From Mycobacterium gallinarum (lineage in GTDB: Bacteria; Actinomycetota; Actinomycetes; Mycobacteriales; Mycobacteriaceae): a DNA stretch of 64,000 nucleotides. Below are positions 17,494-27,427 of the stretch, piece by piece. The notes beneath the pieces were generated by a model, which saw nothing but the letters and a program-made list of their open reading frames with translations, was not told the DNA's origin and made no database searches. Location: the NCBI RefSeq assembly GCF_010726765.1, contig NZ_AP022601.1:682001-746000 (forward strand), given 5' to 3'. Made by a program: the position numbers and the translations under genes. Positions within the stretch are counted from its first letter, which is position 1; the number at the start of each line of letters is the position of its first letter.

Positions 17494-18654
17494 ATGGCTT
17501 ACGGCGATTACCAGCTCGAGATCTACTTCCAGGGTCTGTCCGGCGTCCTGCCTAAGCTCCCGATGTCTTTCGCGGAGTTGGAGGCCAAGGCGCAGGCCGC
17601 GATGTCACCGTCGATGTGGTCCTACGTCGCGGGCGGCGCAGGCGACGAACGTACTCAGCGCGTCAACGCCACCGCCTTCGAGAACTGGGGACTTATGCCG
17701 CGGATGTTCGTCGGCGCCGCCGAACGCGACCTGACTGTCGATTTCCTCGGGCTCTCGCTGCCGTCGCCGGTGATGATGGCTCCCGTCGGTGTCATCGGTT
17801 TGTGTGCGCAGGACGGACATGGCGACCTCGCCACAGCACGTGCGGCAGCGCGCACCGGCGTGCCGATGATCGCCTCAACCATGACTGCCGATCCGATGGA
17901 GGCCGTCGCCGCCGAATTAGGCGACACGCCAGGCTTTTTCCAGCTCTACACCCCCAAGGACCGAGACGTTGCCGCGAGCTTCGTGCAACGCGCCGAGGCC
18001 GCCGGTTTCAAGGGCATCGTCGTGACACTGGACACTTGGATTCCCGGCTGGCGACCACGCGACCTGTCGACTTCGAACTTCCCGTTCCTGCGTGGTCACT
18101 GTCTGGCGAACTACACCACCGATCCGGTGTTCCTCGACAGCCTGGCGCAGCCGCCGGAAGAGAACATGCAGGCTGCGATCATGCAGTGGATCTCGATCTT
18201 CGGGAATCCGCTGACGTGGGACGACCTGCCGTGGCTGCGCTCGCTCACCTCGCTGCCGCTGCTCCTCAAGGGCATTTGCCATCCCGACGACGTACGGCGC
18301 GCGAAAGACGGTGGCGTCGACGCCATCTACTGCTCCAACCACGGCGGCCGCCAGGCCAACGGCGGAATTCCGGCCATCGACTGCCTGCCCGGTGTGGTGG
18401 AGGCCGCCGAGGGGATGCCGGTGCTATTCGATTCGGGCATCCGCAGCGGGGCCGACATCGTCAAGGCGATCGCGCTCGGCGCCTCGACGGTCGCGATCGG
18501 CAGGCCTTACACCTACGGCCTCGCGCTTGGCGGAGAGGACGGCATCGTGCACGTGCTGCGGTCGCTGCTCGCCGAGGCCGACCTGACGATGGCCGTCGAC
18601 GGCTATCGCTCGCTGAAGGAACTGACTCCCGACGCGTTGCGGCGCGTCAGCTGA
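17494..18654 (+). CDS. FMN-dependent alpha-hydroxy acid oxidase, lactate 2-monooxygenase-like
   Basis: 386 residues. The N-terminal Y-x-x-E-I-Y-x-Q-G-L-x-G-V start and overall sequence resemble M. smegmatis lactate 2-monooxygenase. The active-site histidine is H283 in SNHGGRQ, with FMN-phosphate binding around [10 protein letters not shown] and GRPY. Lactate 2-monooxygenase turns L-lactate and O2 into acetate, CO2 and water; related oxidases give pyruvate and peroxide. In M. tuberculosis the siderophore-interacting gene and xerC are next to each other, so this gene is an insertion in the conserved order. Confidence 0.85.
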   Translation: MAYGDYQLEIYFQGLSGVLPKLPMSFAELEAKAQAAMSPSMWSYVAGGAGDERTQRVNATAFENWGLMPRMFVGAAERDLTVDFLGLSLPSPVMMAPVGVIGLCAQDGHGDLATARAAARTGVPMIASTMTADPMEAVAAELGDTPGFFQLYTPKDRDVAASFVQRAEAAGFKGIVVTLDTWIPGWRPRDLSTSNFPFLRGHCLANYTTDPVFLDSLAQPPEENMQAAIMQWISIFGNPLTWDDLPWLRSLTSLPLLLKGICHPDDVRRAKDGGVDAIYCSNHGGRQANGGIPAIDCLPGVVEAAEGMPVLFDSGIRSGADIVKAIALGASTVAIGRPYTYGLALGGEDGIVHVLRSLLAEADLTMAVDGYRSLKELTPDALRRVS

Positions 18655-18687
18655 GTCGGGGAGTCGTTGTCTGCGACGGTTGACGGC

Positions 18688-19590
18688 GTGGAGGCGATCC
18701 TCGAGGAGTTCGACGAGTACCTCGCGCTGGAGCGCGGTCGCTCTGAACACACGCGTCGCGCCTATCTCGGTGATCTGCGGTCGCTATTCGACTTCGTCGC
18801 CCAACGCGTACCCGACGCGGGGATTTCCGGGTTGACACTGCCGATTCTGCGTTCGTGGCTCGCGGCGCTGGCCGCCACAGGCGCAGCCAGGACGACGCTG
18901 GCCCGTCGCACGTCCGCCGTCAAGACCTTCACGGCTTGGGCGGTGCGACGCGGTCTGATGGCAAGCGACCCCGCCGCGCGCCTGCAGGTGCCCAAGGCCC
19001 GCCGCACACTGCCGGCCGTGCTGCGTCAGGACCAGGCGCTGGACGCCATGGCCGCAGCGAAATCCGGTGCACAACAGGGAGATCCGCTAGCGTTACGCGA
19101 CCGTTTGATCGTCGAGCTGCTCTACGCGAGCGGTATTCGGGTCAGCGAGTTGTGCGGACTGGACATCGACGACGTCGACACCTCCCGACGCCTGCTGCGC
19201 GTGCTCGGCAAGGGCAACAAGCAGCGAACGGTGCCGTTCGGGGCGCCCGCGGTCGCGGCGCTAACCGAATGGCTGTCCGACGGTCGCCCCGCGTTGGCCA
19301 CCAAAGACTCCGGTCCCGCGCTGCTTCTGGGTGCGCGTGGGCGACGACTCGACCCGCGGCAGGCCCGCACGGTCGTGCACCAGACGATGGCTGCGGTCGA
19401 CGGCGCCCCCGACATCGGGCCGCACGGGCTGCGGCACAGCGCCGCCACCCATCTGCTCGAAGGTGGCGCGGATCTGCGCGTCGTACAGGAACTGCTCGGC
19501 CATTCGACGCTGGCCACCACGCAGCTCTACACCCACGTCACGGTCGCGCGCCTGCGTGCCGTCCACGACCAGGCCCACCCCCGCGCGTAG
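18688..19590 (+). CDS. xerC: Site-specific tyrosine recombinase XerC
   Basis: 300 residues from GTG 18688 ([17 protein letters not shown]), which fits the family N-terminus; a TTG at 18667 would add seven residues. A SAM-like DNA-binding domain is followed by the catalytic domain: R in SGIRVSEL, K in GKGNKQR, H-x2-R in [11 protein letters not shown] in GHSTLATT and the nucleophile Y in QLYTHV. XerC works with XerD at dif to resolve chromosome dimers. It sits between the monooxygenase and the terminator-like palindrome at 19593. Confidence 0.93.
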   Translation: MEAILEEFDEYLALERGRSEHTRRAYLGDLRSLFDFVAQRVPDAGISGLTLPILRSWLAALAATGAARTTLARRTSAVKTFTAWAVRRGLMASDPAARLQVPKARRTLPAVLRQDQALDAMAAAKSGAQQGDPLALRDRLIVELLYASGIRVSELCGLDIDDVDTSRRLLRVLGKGNKQRTVPFGAPAVAALTEWLSDGRPALATKDSGPALLLGARGRRLDPRQARTVVHQTMAAVDGAPDIGPHGLRHSAATHLLEGGADLRVVQELLGHSTLATTQLYTHVTVARLRAVHDQAHPRA

Positions 19591-19592
19591 TT

Positions 19593-19645
19593 GCGATTTC
19601 GGTGTAGCTGGTCGCGGTGAGCGCGACTGCGGACACCGAAATCGC
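19593..19645. terminator. Bidirectional terminator-like palindrome between xerC and the M23 gene
   Basis: A perfect 13-bp inverted repeat, GCGATTTCGGTGT (19593-19605) and ACACCGAAATCGC (19633-19645), encloses a smaller hairpin GTCGCG/CGCGAC. It sits exactly between two convergent genes and touches the M23 stop. The symmetry lets it act on both strands. There is no long U-run, as is usual in mycobacteria. Confidence 0.6.
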
Positions 19646-20130
19646 TAGCGCACGGGCTTGAGGCGGATCGGGGTGTCCACGACGAGGCCGAGCGGATCGA
19701 CGTAGTCCGCGCGCGACGCCGGACCCCACATCGCACCCCAGTGCAGGCAGGCCGCTGCGCCACAGCCGGCATGGCCGGCCTCCAGATGGCCGAGCATCGC
19801 GCCTGCGTCGACCCGCCGGCCGGCCCGCACCGACGCCGCGACGGGTTCGTAGCTGGTGCGTAAACCGCCGGGATGAGCGATCGACACGACCGGCCTGCCC
19901 GCGAGCTCACCGGCGAACACCACCGTTCCGCCGGCTGTGGCGAATACGGGCTGACCAGGGGCTCCGGCGAGATCGACACCGCGATGGCCCGGCTTCCAGT
20001 TGGGCGACGGTGCGTCGAACATCCGCACCACAGCCGGCCGCGGCCGCAGCGGCCAAGTCAGCCGCTCCCCATCGGCTGACGCCGGCGCGGCCAGGGCAAT
20101 CGCAGCCGCGAACAGCACGATCCATCGCAT
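19645..20130 (-). CDS. Secreted M23 (LytM-like) metallopeptidase
   Basis: 161 residues with a signal peptide ending at ASAD (about residue 20). The LytM core has H49 and D53 in GHRGVDLAG, H86 in IAHPGG and H130 in CLHWG. The usual H-x-H zinc motif reads C-L-H here. M23 enzymes cut peptidoglycan cross-bridges, but with one motif histidine missing the activity may be altered, and a regulatory or scaffold role is possible. It is divergent from rpsB, as Rv2891 is in M. tuberculosis. Confidence 0.88.
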   Translation of the reverse strand: MRWIVLFAAAIALAAPASADGERLTWPLRPRPAVVRMFDAPSPNWKPGHRGVDLAGAPGQPVFATAGGTVVFAGELAGRPVVSIAHPGGLRTSYEPVAASVRAGRRVDAGAMLGHLEAGHAGCGAAACLHWGAMWGPASRADYVDPLGLVVDTPIRLKPVR

Positions 20131-20450
20131 ATACCCAGCTCAGCGCGATGGACCGCGGTCACGCCAGCCGCCGCCCGTAATCTGTGGAGCAGCGCGTCTC
20201 TGTGCATAATCCCCGGTCGCTTCGCTCCTGCCCTCCGGATGGAAAAAGCACCCCTGGGCAGCGTGTAAACTCCTATCCGCAGCTCGCTTGCGCGGGCTGA
20301 CTTCGCGTGTCTGCACATGACCCGGTTCCAGCAAGGTCAGTCAGGATGCCGTCGGTCCCGCTCTCGGACGGGTTCGGCACTCCAGCGGGCACCAGGGCAC
20401 GGCGTCACCCGACGCTGCGCGACAACCGACATATTGAGTGAGGCACACCC
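20131..20450 (+). promoter_or_regulatory. rpsB promoter and leader region
   Basis: 320 bases without a gene. A -10-like TAAACT at 20266-20271 would give an rpsB leader of about 170 bases. Small hairpins can form, for example GCGTC (20402-20406) with GACGC (20411-20415). Ribosomal protein leaders often mediate self-repression, so an S2-binding element is possible but not shown. No tRNA, small ORF with good support, or known riboswitch was recognised. Confidence 0.4.
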
Positions 20451-21287
20451 ATGGCCGTCGTGACCATGAAACAGCTGCTGGACAGCGGCACCCACTTCGG
20501 GCATCAGACCCGTCGCTGGAATCCCAAGATGAAGCGGTTCATCTTCACCGACCGCAACGGCATCTACATCATCGATCTGCAGCAGACGCTGACATACATC
20601 GACAAGGCGTACGAGTTCGTCAAGGAGACTGTCGCCCATGGCGGCAGCATCATGTTCGTCGGTACCAAGAAGCAGGCGCAGGAGTCGATCGCCGAAGAGG
20701 CGACCCGCGTCGGCATGCCTTACGTGAACCAGCGCTGGCTGGGCGGCATGCTCACCAACTTCTCGACCGTGCACAAGCGTCTGCAGCGCCTCAAGGAACT
20801 CGAGGCCATGGAGCAGACCGGTGGCTTCGAGGGCCGCACCAAGAAGGAAATCTTGATGCTGACCCGCGAGAAGAACAAGCTCGAGCGCAGCCTCGGCGGT
20901 ATCCGGGACATGCAGAAGGTGCCGTCGGCGATCTGGGTCGTCGACACCAACAAGGAGCACCTCGCCGTTGCGGAGGCCCGCAAGCTGAACATCCCGATCA
21001 TCGCGATCCTCGACACCAACTGCGATCCGGACCTCGTCGACTACCCGATCCCGGGCAACGACGACGCGATCCGCTCGGCCGCGCTGCTGACCAAGGTCGT
21101 GGCGTCTGCGGTCGCCGAGGGTCTGCAGGCCCGTGCCGGCGCAGGCAAGGGTGACGGAGAGGCCCAGGCCGAGGGTGCCGAGCCGCTCGCCGAGTGGGAG
21201 CAGGAACTGCTCGCCGGCGCTACGGCGTCCACCGATGCCGGTGGGGCCGACGCCGCCCCCACCACTGAAACCCCTCAAGAGTCATAG
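20451..21287 (+). CDS. rpsB: 30S ribosomal protein S2
   Basis: 278 residues beginning [27 protein letters not shown], the S2 signature. It also contains FVGTKKQAQ and [13 protein letters not shown]. The C-terminal ~45 residues are an Ala/Gly/Glu-rich tail typical of actinobacterial S2. S2 binds the 30S head-body junction. The gene is followed 12 bases later by tsf, the universal rpsB-tsf operon, which ends at the terminator near 22154. The long leader upstream may be autoregulatory. Confidence 0.97.
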   Translation: MAVVTMKQLLDSGTHFGHQTRRWNPKMKRFIFTDRNGIYIIDLQQTLTYIDKAYEFVKETVAHGGSIMFVGTKKQAQESIAEEATRVGMPYVNQRWLGGMLTNFSTVHKRLQRLKELEAMEQTGGFEGRTKKEILMLTREKNKLERSLGGIRDMQKVPSAIWVVDTNKEHLAVAEARKLNIPIIAILDTNCDPDLVDYPIPGNDDAIRSAALLTKVVASAVAEGLQARAGAGKGDGEAQAEGAEPLAEWEQELLAGATASTDAGGADAAPTTETPQES

Positions 21288-21299
21288 GGAAAGGCTGAT

Positions 21300-22139
21300 A
21301 TGGCGAACTACACCGCTGCCGATGTGAAGCGACTTCGCGAGCTCACCGGCGCCGGCATGCTCGACTCCAAGAACGCGCTGGTCGAGTCCGAGGGCGACTT
21401 CGACAAGGCCGTCGAACTGCTTCGCATCAAGGGCGCCAAGGACGTCGGCAAGCGCGCTGAGCGCGCGACCGCCGAAGGTCTGGTCGCCGCGAAGGACGGC
21501 GCGCTGATCGAGCTGAACTCCGAGACCGACTTCGTCGCCAAGAACGCCGAGTTCCAGGCCGCGGCCGAACAGATCGTCGCGGCCGCCGCGGCGGCCAAGG
21601 CCGCCGATGTCGACGCGCTCAAGGCCGCTCGGGTTGGTGGCGGGGCCGGCGACACAACGGTCGAGCAGCTTGTCGCGGACCTGTCCGCGAAGATCGGCGA
21701 GAAGCTTGAACTGCGCCGTGTGGCCTACTTCGACGGCAACGTCGAGACGTATCTGCACAAGCGGGCCGCCGACCTGCCGCCCGGTGTGGGCGTGCTGGTC
21801 GAGTACGAATCCGGTGACGACGAGAAAGGCAAGGCTGCGGCGCACGCCGTGGCGTTGCAGATCGCTGCGCTGAAGGCGAAGTACCTCACCCGTGAGGACG
21901 TGCCGGAGGACATCGTCGCCCACGAGCGCCGGATCGCCGAGGAGACGGCCAAGGAGGAGGGCAAGCCCGAGCAGGCGCTGCCCAAGATCGTCGAAGGCCG
22001 CGTGACCGGCTTCTACAAGGACGTCGTGCTGCTGGATCAGCCGTCGGTGTCCGACAACAAGAAGACCGTGAAGGCGCTGCTCGAGGAGGCGGGCGTGACC
22101 GTCACCCGGTTCGTGCGCTTCGAGGTCGGCCAGACGTAA
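21300..22139 (+). CDS. tsf: Elongation factor Ts
   Basis: 279 residues with the EF-Ts N-terminal UBA-like helix bundle ([24 protein letters not shown]) and the signature ETDFVAKN near residue 77. Two dimerisation/core domains follow, ending in [13 protein letters not shown]-Ts exchanges GDP for GTP on EF-Tu. It is the second gene of the rpsB-tsf operon, with AGGGAAAGG before ATG 21300. A clear intrinsic terminator follows the stop by 15 bases. Confidence 0.97.
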   Translation: MANYTAADVKRLRELTGAGMLDSKNALVESEGDFDKAVELLRIKGAKDVGKRAERATAEGLVAAKDGALIELNSETDFVAKNAEFQAAAEQIVAAAAAAKAADVDALKAARVGGGAGDTTVEQLVADLSAKIGEKLELRRVAYFDGNVETYLHKRAADLPPGVGVLVEYESGDDEKGKAAAHAVALQIAALKAKYLTREDVPEDIVAHERRIAEETAKEEGKPEQALPKIVEGRVTGFYKDVVLLDQPSVSDNKKTVKALLEEAGVTVTRFVRFEVGQT

Positions 22140-22153
22140 CGAGCTCTACCGCG

Positions 22154-22181
22154 AAGGCCCCCAGGTTTCTGGGGGCCTTTT
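22154..22181 (+). terminator. Rho-independent terminator after tsf
   Basis: Perfect 11-bp stem AAGGCCCCCAG / CTGGGGGCCTT with a four-base loop, ending in TTTT. It is the best intrinsic terminator seen in the window. Confidence 0.88.
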
Positions 22182-22225
22182 GCATTGGCGGACGGTCACG
22201 CGGTACGACTTGGTACCGTCGCTGT

Positions 22226-23668
22226 ATGAAACGTCCTGATGAGGCCCTCGGCCGGAGAACAGACGGCCGATGCCACGCCTTCGGCGACGACGCCCTCGGC
22301 GACCTCGACGCCGTCGGCCTTGTCGAGGCCCTGCGGGCGGGCACCGTGTCCGCGGTTGAACTCGTCGACGCGGCGATCGCCCGAGCCGAAGCCGTCAACC
22401 CGGCGCTCAACGGCCTCGCTTTCGAGGCGTACGACCGTGCCCGGGCGCGTGCGGCGGCATCACGTCCGTTCGGTGGCTACTTCGACGGTGTGCCGTCGTT
22501 CATCAAGGACAACGTCGCCGTCGGGGGCTGGCCCACGATGCAGGGCACCGACGCATGGGATCCGGAACCGATGCCCGCTGACGGCGCGTTCGCTCGGGTA
22601 TTTCTCGCCACTGGACTGGTGCCGTTGGGCAAGACGCAGATGTCGGAGTTCGGCTTCAGCGGCGCGGCCGAGCATCCGCGCATCGGCCCGGTGCGCAACC
22701 CGTGGAATCCCGAGCACACCGCGGGCGCGTCGTCGTCGGGCTCCGCCGCGTTCGTCGCTGCCGGCGTCGTCCCGATCGCGCACGCCAACGACGGCGGCGG
22801 TTCGATCCGAATTCCGGCTTCCTGCAACGGTTTGGTCGGGTTGAAGCCGACACGTGGCCGCATCCCGCTCGATAAGGAGACCGCGCAGATGCCGCTGCAT
22901 CTGGTCGCCAACGGCGTGGTGTCGCGTTCGGTGCGCGACACCGCCGCGTTCCTGCGCGAAGCCGAGCGCGTCCACCGCAACCCGAAGCTGGCACCCATCG
23001 GGGACGTGACGCAACCCAGTAAGCAGCGACTGCGCATCGCCGTGTGCACACAATCCATTTCGCGCGACGCCAGTCCCGAGATCCGCGAGCTGACACTGAA
23101 GACAGCGGCGATGCTGGAGGAGCTGGGCCATCGCGTCACCGAGATCGACAACCCCGTCCCCGCCCGCTTCAAGGACGACTTCCTGGTCTACTGGGCGTTT
23201 TTGGCGATGGCCGTGGTCCGCGGCGGACGTCGGATGTTCGGGCCCAGCTTCGACCGCTCGCGTCTGGACAACATCACGCTCGGACTCGACCGCAAGGCCG
23301 CCCGCAACTTGTACAAGGTGCCGATGGCCATCCGACGGCTGTCCGCGTCACACCGAATCACCGCGAAGCTGGGGGAGCAGTACGACGCCGTGCTCATGCC
23401 AACGCTGGCCGAGGTCACGCCGCCGATCGGTCACCTGGACCCGACGCAGGATTTCGAGACTGTGATGAACCGGCTCGTTGATTGGGCGGCCTTCACCCCG
23501 CTACAGAATGCGACCGGCGATCCCGCAATCTCGTTGCCGCTCGCCGAATCCGCCACGGGTCTGCCGGTCGGCATGATGCTGTCGAGCCCGCGTGGCCGCG
23601 AAGCCCGACTGCTGGAGTTGGCGTACGAGCTCGAAGAGGCCCACCCGTGGGCGAAAATCCATTCATGA
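22226..23668 (+). CDS. amiC: Amidase signature family hydrolase (AmiC-like)
   Basis: 480 residues. The Ser-cisSer-Lys triad is visible as K94 (SFIKDNVAV), a serine in GASSSGS (169-171) and the nucleophile S193 in GGSIRIPAS. The C-terminal domain has FTPLQNATGDPAISLPL, also typical. The family hydrolyses amide bonds of small molecules; the substrate is unknown. Position after tsf equals Rv2888c (amiC). It ends 6 bases inside the convergent glycerate kinase gene. Confidence 0.88.
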   Translation: MKRPDEALGRRTDGRCHAFGDDALGDLDAVGLVEALRAGTVSAVELVDAAIARAEAVNPALNGLAFEAYDRARARAAASRPFGGYFDGVPSFIKDNVAVGGWPTMQGTDAWDPEPMPADGAFARVFLATGLVPLGKTQMSEFGFSGAAEHPRIGPVRNPWNPEHTAGASSSGSAAFVAAGVVPIAHANDGGGSIRIPASCNGLVGLKPTRGRIPLDKETAQMPLHLVANGVVSRSVRDTAAFLREAERVHRNPKLAPIGDVTQPSKQRLRIAVCTQSISRDASPEIRELTLKTAAMLEELGHRVTEIDNPVPARFKDDFLVYWAFLAMAVVRGGRRMFGPSFDRSRLDNITLGLDRKAARNLYKVPMAIRRLSASHRITAKLGEQYDAVLMPTLAEVTPPIGHLDPTQDFETVMNRLVDWAAFTPLQNATGDPAISLPLAESATGLPVGMMLSSPRGREARLLELAYELEEAHPWAKIHS

Positions 23669-24793
23669 GCCAGTGATCTGACGGCAGACCTCTGCCGTTG
23701 CGCGCGTAAGTGATTCGGCACCTTCGCGCAGTGCCTGCTCGATGGGCGTGCCCTCCGCGGTGATCGCGACGAGCCGCTCCACTCCGTGCTCCAGCAGCAC
23801 GGAGGCATCCGGCGCCACCCGTCCGGCGAAGATCACCACCCTCGCACCGTTCCGTGCCGCGGCCTGTGCGACGCCGAAAGGTGTTTTTCCCATGACGGTT
23901 TGGGCGTCCACGCTGCCCTCGCCGGTGAAGACCCAGTCGGCCCCGCGCACGGCCTGTTCGAGGCCGACGGTAGCGGCGACCTCGTCGACGCCCGGCTTGC
24001 TTTCCGCACCGAGGAACTCGACGAGCGCGAAACCCAGGCCACCCGCCGCGCCGTTGCCCGGCCGCTGCGGGTTCGCTTTTCCCAGCGTCGCGGACGTGAC
24101 GGTCGCCAGTTGCGTCAAAGCCGATTCCAGAGTCTGGACATCGGCCGGCGTCGCCCCCTTCTGAGGTCCGAACACGGCGGACGCGCCAGTGGGGCCCAGG
24201 AGCGGAGCGGTGACGTCGGTCGCGACGCTGATGCGGACGTCGCGCACCCGCGGGTCCAGACCGGACACGTCGATGCGATCGAGGTGGCGCAGCGCGGCGC
24301 CGCCGGGTTCGAGCGCGGCACCGTCGGCGTCGACGAACGACGCGCCGAGTGCGGTGAGCATGCCCGCGCCGCCGTCGTTGGTGGCCGATCCGCCCAAGCC
24401 GATGAGGATTTCCTCGGCACCGCGGTCCAGTGCCGCGGAGATGAGCTGTCCGACACCGAAGGTGCTGGCGCGCAGCACGTCTCGCTGATCGGGCGGGACG
24501 AGCTCCAGGCCCGCGGCGGCCGCCATCTCGATGACCGCCAACTGACGCAGCGGGATGTAGCCGTAGCGCGCCGTGATCGTCGCGCCGAGCGGACCGGACA
24601 CCTGCGCCTCGATGTGCTGACCGTGCAGTGCGTCGACGACAGCGTTGACGGTGCCCTCGCCGCCGTCGGCCATGGGAACCCCGACGCATTCGGCATCGGG
24701 TAGCACCTGCTGTACGCCGGCCCGCATCGCGGCAACCGCTTCGGTCGCGGTCATCGACTCCTTGAACGAGTCCGGGGCGAGGACGATCTTCAT
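23663..24793 (-). CDS. Glycerate kinase (GarK/GlxK family)
   Basis: 376 residues with the family start MKIVLAPDSFKESMTATEAVAAMRAG, the PMADGGEGTV motif (~40), GLGGSATNDGGAGM (~128) and the GAAGGLGFAL region (~275). The enzyme phosphorylates D-glycerate to 2-phosphoglycerate, linking glyoxylate or photorespiration-like carbon to glycolysis. It stands alone, facing amiC with a 6-base 3' overlap. No glyoxylate genes are nearby. Confidence 0.92.
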   Translation of the reverse strand: MKIVLAPDSFKESMTATEAVAAMRAGVQQVLPDAECVGVPMADGGEGTVNAVVDALHGQHIEAQVSGPLGATITARYGYIPLRQLAVIEMAAAAGLELVPPDQRDVLRASTFGVGQLISAALDRGAEEILIGLGGSATNDGGAGMLTALGASFVDADGAALEPGGAALRHLDRIDVSGLDPRVRDVRISVATDVTAPLLGPTGASAVFGPQKGATPADVQTLESALTQLATVTSATLGKANPQRPGNGAAGGLGFALVEFLGAESKPGVDEVAATVGLEQAVRGADWVFTGEGSVDAQTVMGKTPFGVAQAAARNGARVVIFAGRVAPDASVLLEHGVERLVAITAEGTPIEQALREGAESLTRATAEVCRQITGS

Positions 24794-24813
24794 CGGTCCC
24801 AGTCTCGCAGAAC

Positions 24814-25248
24814 CTAGTCGGAACCGAGTGCCACGAGGACCCGTTTGAACTCCTGACGCTGTTCGGCGGTCAGACCGGACATCAGCTTGCGCTCCGCGGC
24901 ACGAACTCCGGCGTCGGTGCGCTTGAGTAGTCCCTCGCCCTCGCGCGTCAACCGGGCGGGCAGCGACCGTCCCGATGTCACGCTCGCCGGCCGGGTGACC
25001 AGTCCGCGCTCCTCGAGGCGGCGCAACACCATGTTCATCGCCTGCGGGGTGACGTTCGTGTAGCGGGCGAGATCGGCATTGGTCCGGTCCGGGTACTTCG
25101 ACAGGATCCGCAGGCAGATGTATTGCGGGAAGGCCAGTCCCATCGGATCCAGCACCGCCGCGGTGACTTCCGCCCGCAGCGCATTGGCCACCCGGGACAG
25201 CAGATATCCCAGCGGCTGATCCTCGAGCATGTCCTCCATATCAAGCAT
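24814..25248 (-). CDS. MarR family transcriptional regulator
   Basis: 144 residues from ATG 25248. The winged helix covers ~35-105, with the recognition stretch NADLARYTNVTPQAMNMVLRRLEERGLVTRP and the wing SGRSLPARLTREG. It is divergent from a methyltransferase gene across 36 bases containing the perfect palindrome at 25257-25275, so it most likely represses both. MarR proteins usually respond to small phenolic or oxidative ligands; the ligand here is unknown. Confidence 0.87.
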   Translation of the reverse strand: MLDMEDMLEDQPLGYLLSRVANALRAEVTAAVLDPMGLAFPQYICLRILSKYPDRTNADLARYTNVTPQAMNMVLRRLEERGLVTRPASVTSGRSLPARLTREGEGLLKRTDAGVRAAERKLMSGLTAEQRQEFKRVLVALGSD

Positions 25249-25256
25249 CTTGACAC

Positions 25257-25962
<706 letters not shown>

Positions 25963-26048
25963 CCGCGACGCGCGACCCCGCTTCTGGGTCTGGGGGCCGC
26001 CATGAGGCAGGATTAGGGGAATCTCAGCAAGGACCCCGAAGGAGTCGG

Positions 26049-26825
26049 ATGGCAGAGCCAGCCAGCCAGCCAACCAGCCCCAACGGTGCCGACCCTGTTT
26101 CCTCCGATACGCCGCTGCGGCCGGGGTACTCCCGCGTGCTGCTCAAGCTTGGCGGTGAAATGTTCGGTGGCGGCCAGGTGGGCCTGGACCCCGACGTCGT
26201 CCAGCAGGTGGCACAACAGATAGCCGAAGTCGTTCGCAGCGGTGTGCAGGTCGCCGTCGTCATCGGTGGCGGCAACTTCTTCCGAGGTGCGCAGCTACAG
26301 CAGCGTGGAATGGAGCGAACCCGCAGCGATTACATGGGCATGCTCGGCACCGTCATGAACAGCCTTGCGCTGCAAGACTTCCTGGAGAAGCAGGGCATCC
26401 AGACCCGCGTACAGACCGCGATCACCATGGGCCAGGTCGCCGAGCCGTACATCCCGCTGCGCGCACGCAGGCACCTGGAGAAGGGCCGTGTGGTCATCTT
26501 CGGGGCCGGTATGGGGCTGCCGTACTTCTCCACGGACACGACCGCCGCGCAGCGAGCGTTGGAGATCGGCGCCGAGGTGGTGCTGATGGCCAAGGCGGTC
26601 GACGGAGTCTTCACAGCAGACCCGAGAGTGCACCCCGACGCCGAGTTGCTGACCGCGATCAGCCACCGCGAGGTTATCGACCGTGGTCTGGCGGTCGCCG
26701 ATGCGACCGCGTTCAGCCTGTGCATGGACAATGGCATGCCGATCCTGGTGTTCAACCTGCTCACCGACGGCAATATCGCGCGTGCCGTCGCAGGTGAGAA
26801 GATCGGAACACTGGTCACCACCTAA
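26049..26825 (+). CDS. pyrH: UMP kinase
   Basis: 258 residues. The amino-acid-kinase fold starts with [14 protein letters not shown] and contains [10 protein letters not shown] (~73), [15 protein letters not shown], and [20 protein letters not shown] with DGVF. It makes UDP from UMP and ATP and is normally a hexamer. An N-terminal extension of ~30 residues (Ser/Pro/Thr-rich) precedes the core, as in other mycobacteria. It is followed by frr and cdsA in the conserved order. Confidence 0.96.
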   Translation: MAEPASQPTSPNGADPVSSDTPLRPGYSRVLLKLGGEMFGGGQVGLDPDVVQQVAQQIAEVVRSGVQVAVVIGGGNFFRGAQLQQRGMERTRSDYMGMLGTVMNSLALQDFLEKQGIQTRVQTAITMGQVAEPYIPLRARRHLEKGRVVIFGAGMGLPYFSTDTTAAQRALEIGAEVVLMAKAVDGVFTADPRVHPDAELLTAISHREVIDRGLAVADATAFSLCMDNGMPILVFNLLTDGNIARAVAGEKIGTLVTT

Positions 26826-26869
26826 ACAATGGACGCGCACCGCCAGGAGCGCGTCATGAGGAGAGCAAC

Positions 26870-27427
26870 GTGATCGAGGAAACCCTCTTCGATGCCGAAG
26901 AGAAGATGGAGAAGGCGGTGGCGGTGGCGCGCGACGACCTGTCGTCGATCCGGACCGGGCGCGCCAATCCCGGCATGTTCTCCCGCGTCAACATGGACTA
27001 CTACGGCTCACAGACGCCGATCACACAGCTGTCCAGCATCAACGTCCCCGAGCCGCGGCTCGTCGTGATCAAGCCGTACGAGTCCAACCAGCTGCGCAAC
27101 ATCGAGGACGCGATTCGCAACTCGGATCTGGGTGTGAACCCGACCAACGACGGCAATGTCATTAGGGTGTCCATTCCGCAGCTCACCGAGGAGCGTCGTC
27201 GTGACCTCGTCAAGCAGGCCAAGGCCAAAGGGGAGGACGCCAGGGTCTCGGTGCGCAACATCCGTCGCAAGGCCATGGAGGAGCTGCACCGCATCAAGAA
27301 GGACGGCGAGGCGGGCGAGGACGAGGTGAGCCGGGCCGAGAAGGACCTCGACAAGGTCACCCACACCTACACCAACCAGATCGACGAACTGGTCAAACAC
27401 AAAGAAGGCGAGTTGCTGGAGGTCTAG
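26870..27427 (+). CDS. frr: Ribosome recycling factor
   Basis: 185 residues, the usual length, with a GTG start after AGGAGAG. It has the signature [23 protein letters not shown] and the long helices ending in [17 protein letters not shown] splits post-termination ribosomes together with EF-G. The stop and the cdsA start overlap as TAGTG, so pyrH-frr-cdsA is probably one operon. Confidence 0.97.
   Translation: MIEETLFDAEEKMEKAVAVARDDLSSIRTGRANPGMFSRVNMDYYGSQTPITQLSSINVPEPRLVVIKPYESNQLRNIEDAIRNSDLGVNPTNDGNVIRVSIPQLTEERRRDLVKQAKAKGEDARVSVRNIRRKAMEELHRIKKDGEAGEDEVSRAEKDLDKVTHTYTNQIDELVKHKEGELLEV

Noticed and set aside
20131..20450. Riboswitch or tRNA in the rpsB upstream region
   Set aside because: No cloverleaf, no CCA end and no known riboswitch core was seen. 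Only small hairpins of the sort expected in any GC-rich leader.
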